This document shows, in pieces, positions 4,663 to 5,248 of a stretch of DNA of 5,248 bases. Within the stretch, counting starts at the first letter, position 1, and each line of letters begins with the position of its first letter. Position numbers and translations under genes: made by a program. The stretch is from Deltaproteobacteria bacterium (lineage in GTDB: Bacteria; Myxococcota; Polyangia; Polyangiales; B10-G4), in contig JAFDCW010000391.1 in the NCBI GenBank assembly GCA_019312705.1, positions 1-5,248 on the forward strand. Direction: 5' to 3'. The notes below the pieces were generated by a model. It was not told the origin of the DNA. It saw only the letters and a program-made list of their open reading frames with translations, and did no database searches.

Positions 4663-5248
4663 GTGGGGGTCAAAGAAGATCTCGGCCAGATCGCCGACGC
4701 CGTCAAGGGACGCTTCGAGGCGCAGAAGCGTGTGCTCGGCTTCGAGGAGTACCTCGCCATGGCCCTCGAGCACCCGGGCCGCCATACCCGTGATGCCGCC
4801 CGCTACCTGCGTGGAGCCTTCGACCACTACGGTGAGTACGAGGTCGACCGGCCGTGGGGCCCGGCTCGGCGTTTTCGTCTCTTCGACCAGCCCTTCCGGG
4901 AGTCCTTCGAGGAGGCCCGTTCCGAGAAGCTGGTCGGCCAGGAGGTGCTCCAGGAGGCCTTCTATGCGGTGCTGTCGAACTTCGTTCAGGAGGGCAGGGC
5001 GAACCGCTTGGTGCTGCTCCACGGTCCGAACGGCAGCGCAAAGACGACCTTCGTCAAGTCGCTGATGCGCGCCCTCGAGCACTACTCGACCTTGGATGAG
5101 GGCGCTCTCTACCGCTTCAGCTGGATCTTCCCCCGCGGCCGCGACGGCAAGACCATCGGCTTCGGTTCCACCGACGACGGCACAGTGCCCGGGCGTTCCT
5201 TCGCCCACCTCCCGGACGCAAACATCGACGTGAAGCTGCCTTCGGAGC
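4663..5248 (+). CDS. prkA: PrkA-family serine protein kinase / AAA+ protein, N-terminal part (3' end outside window)
   Basis: PrkA proteins pair an AAA+ ATPase-like N-terminal domain with a C-terminal kinase-like domain and act in stress and stationary-phase responses. Kinase activity is reported for the family, and protease activity has also been proposed. About 195 residues are visible, under a third of the usual length of roughly 640-690. The N-terminal region has the typical HTRDAARYLR...FDHYG stretch (41-56) and RFRLFDQPF (70-78). The Walker A loop GPNGSAKT is at 121-128, followed by RALEHYSTLDEGALYRFSW (136-154), a signature I recognise from the PrkA family. The frame remains open to the last base. 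GTG at 4663 is taken as start because conserved sequence begins almost at once; the ATG at 4759 would remove it. No clear Shine-Dalgarno is present, as expected if translation is coupled to the lipoprotein gene ending six bases earlier. In many bacteria prkA is followed by a DUF444 (yeaH) gene and spoVR; these would lie beyond the window. Confidence 0.93.
   Translation, partial: MGVKEDLGQIADAVKGRFEAQKRVLGFEEYLAMALEHPGRHTRDAARYLRGAFDHYGEYEVDRPWGPARRFRLFDQPFRESFEEARSEKLVGQEVLQEAFYAVLSNFVQEGRANRLVLLHGPNGSAKTTFVKSLMRALEHYSTLDEGALYRFSWIFPRGRDGKTIGFGSTDDGTVPGRSFAHLPDANIDVKLPSE

Noticed and set aside
3979..5208. Upstream extension of the - strand lipoprotein frame to 638 residues
   Set aside because: The extra 410 residues are antisense to the 4111 lipoprotein gene and prkA and would bury the signal peptide; the ATG at 3978 gives a sensible lipoprotein.

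Overview
This GC-rich window has strong third-position G/C bias, so long spurious antisense frames are common. The gene content points to a myxobacterium-like (Myxococcota or former Deltaproteobacteria) chromosome. The support is a cysteine-containing form of ribosomal protein L28, a soluble Hanks-type Ser/Thr kinase whose catalytic loop reads HRD-F-S-P-S-N, three small secreted lipoproteins of little-known function, and a PrkA-type kinase. This assignment is inferred from gene style; no rRNA or other phylogenetic marker is complete here.

Layout, left to right. Positions 1-147 (+) are the 3' end of rpmB (L28), ending in an Ala-Gln-Pro repeat tail. Positions 184-1182 (+) encode an S4-domain RluA-family pseudouridine synthase. 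Positions 1241-1849 (+) encode an uncharacterised lipoprotein. Its 3' end faces, across 23 bp, the 3' end of a Ser/Thr protein kinase gene (3243 to 1873, -). Directly upstream of the kinase on the same strand lies a Cys-rich lipoprotein gene with a DNRLRE-like C-terminal domain (3978 to 3292, -). A 132-bp divergent intergenic region (3979-4110) separates it from a second lipoprotein gene (4111-4656, +), whose C-terminal domain resembles the N-terminal domain of DsbD. After a 6-bp gap follows prkA (4663 to beyond the window end, +). No stretch over 300 bases lacks a gene. I saw no tRNA, rRNA, CRISPR array, insertion sequence or integrase.

How the genes may work together. The left part is housekeeping translation (ribosomal protein and RNA-modifying enzyme). 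The centre and right hold two kinase genes of unrelated families, each immediately downstream of a lipoprotein gene, the two pairs diverging from one short intergenic region. Envelope-to-cytoplasm signalling is a tempting reading, but nothing in the sequence proves a functional link. The Hanks kinase has no transmembrane segment, so any coupling to its lipoprotein neighbour would be indirect.

I found no clear new biological system. The signals most worth a second look are a perfect 13-bp inverted repeat inside the kinase gene, a nine-base homopolymer in the same gene where slippage would cut off its tail, and four Lys-Thr motifs in that tail. The regular six-residue cysteine spacing in the DNRLRE-like lipoprotein and the lipoprotein-prkA pairing also deserve checking.
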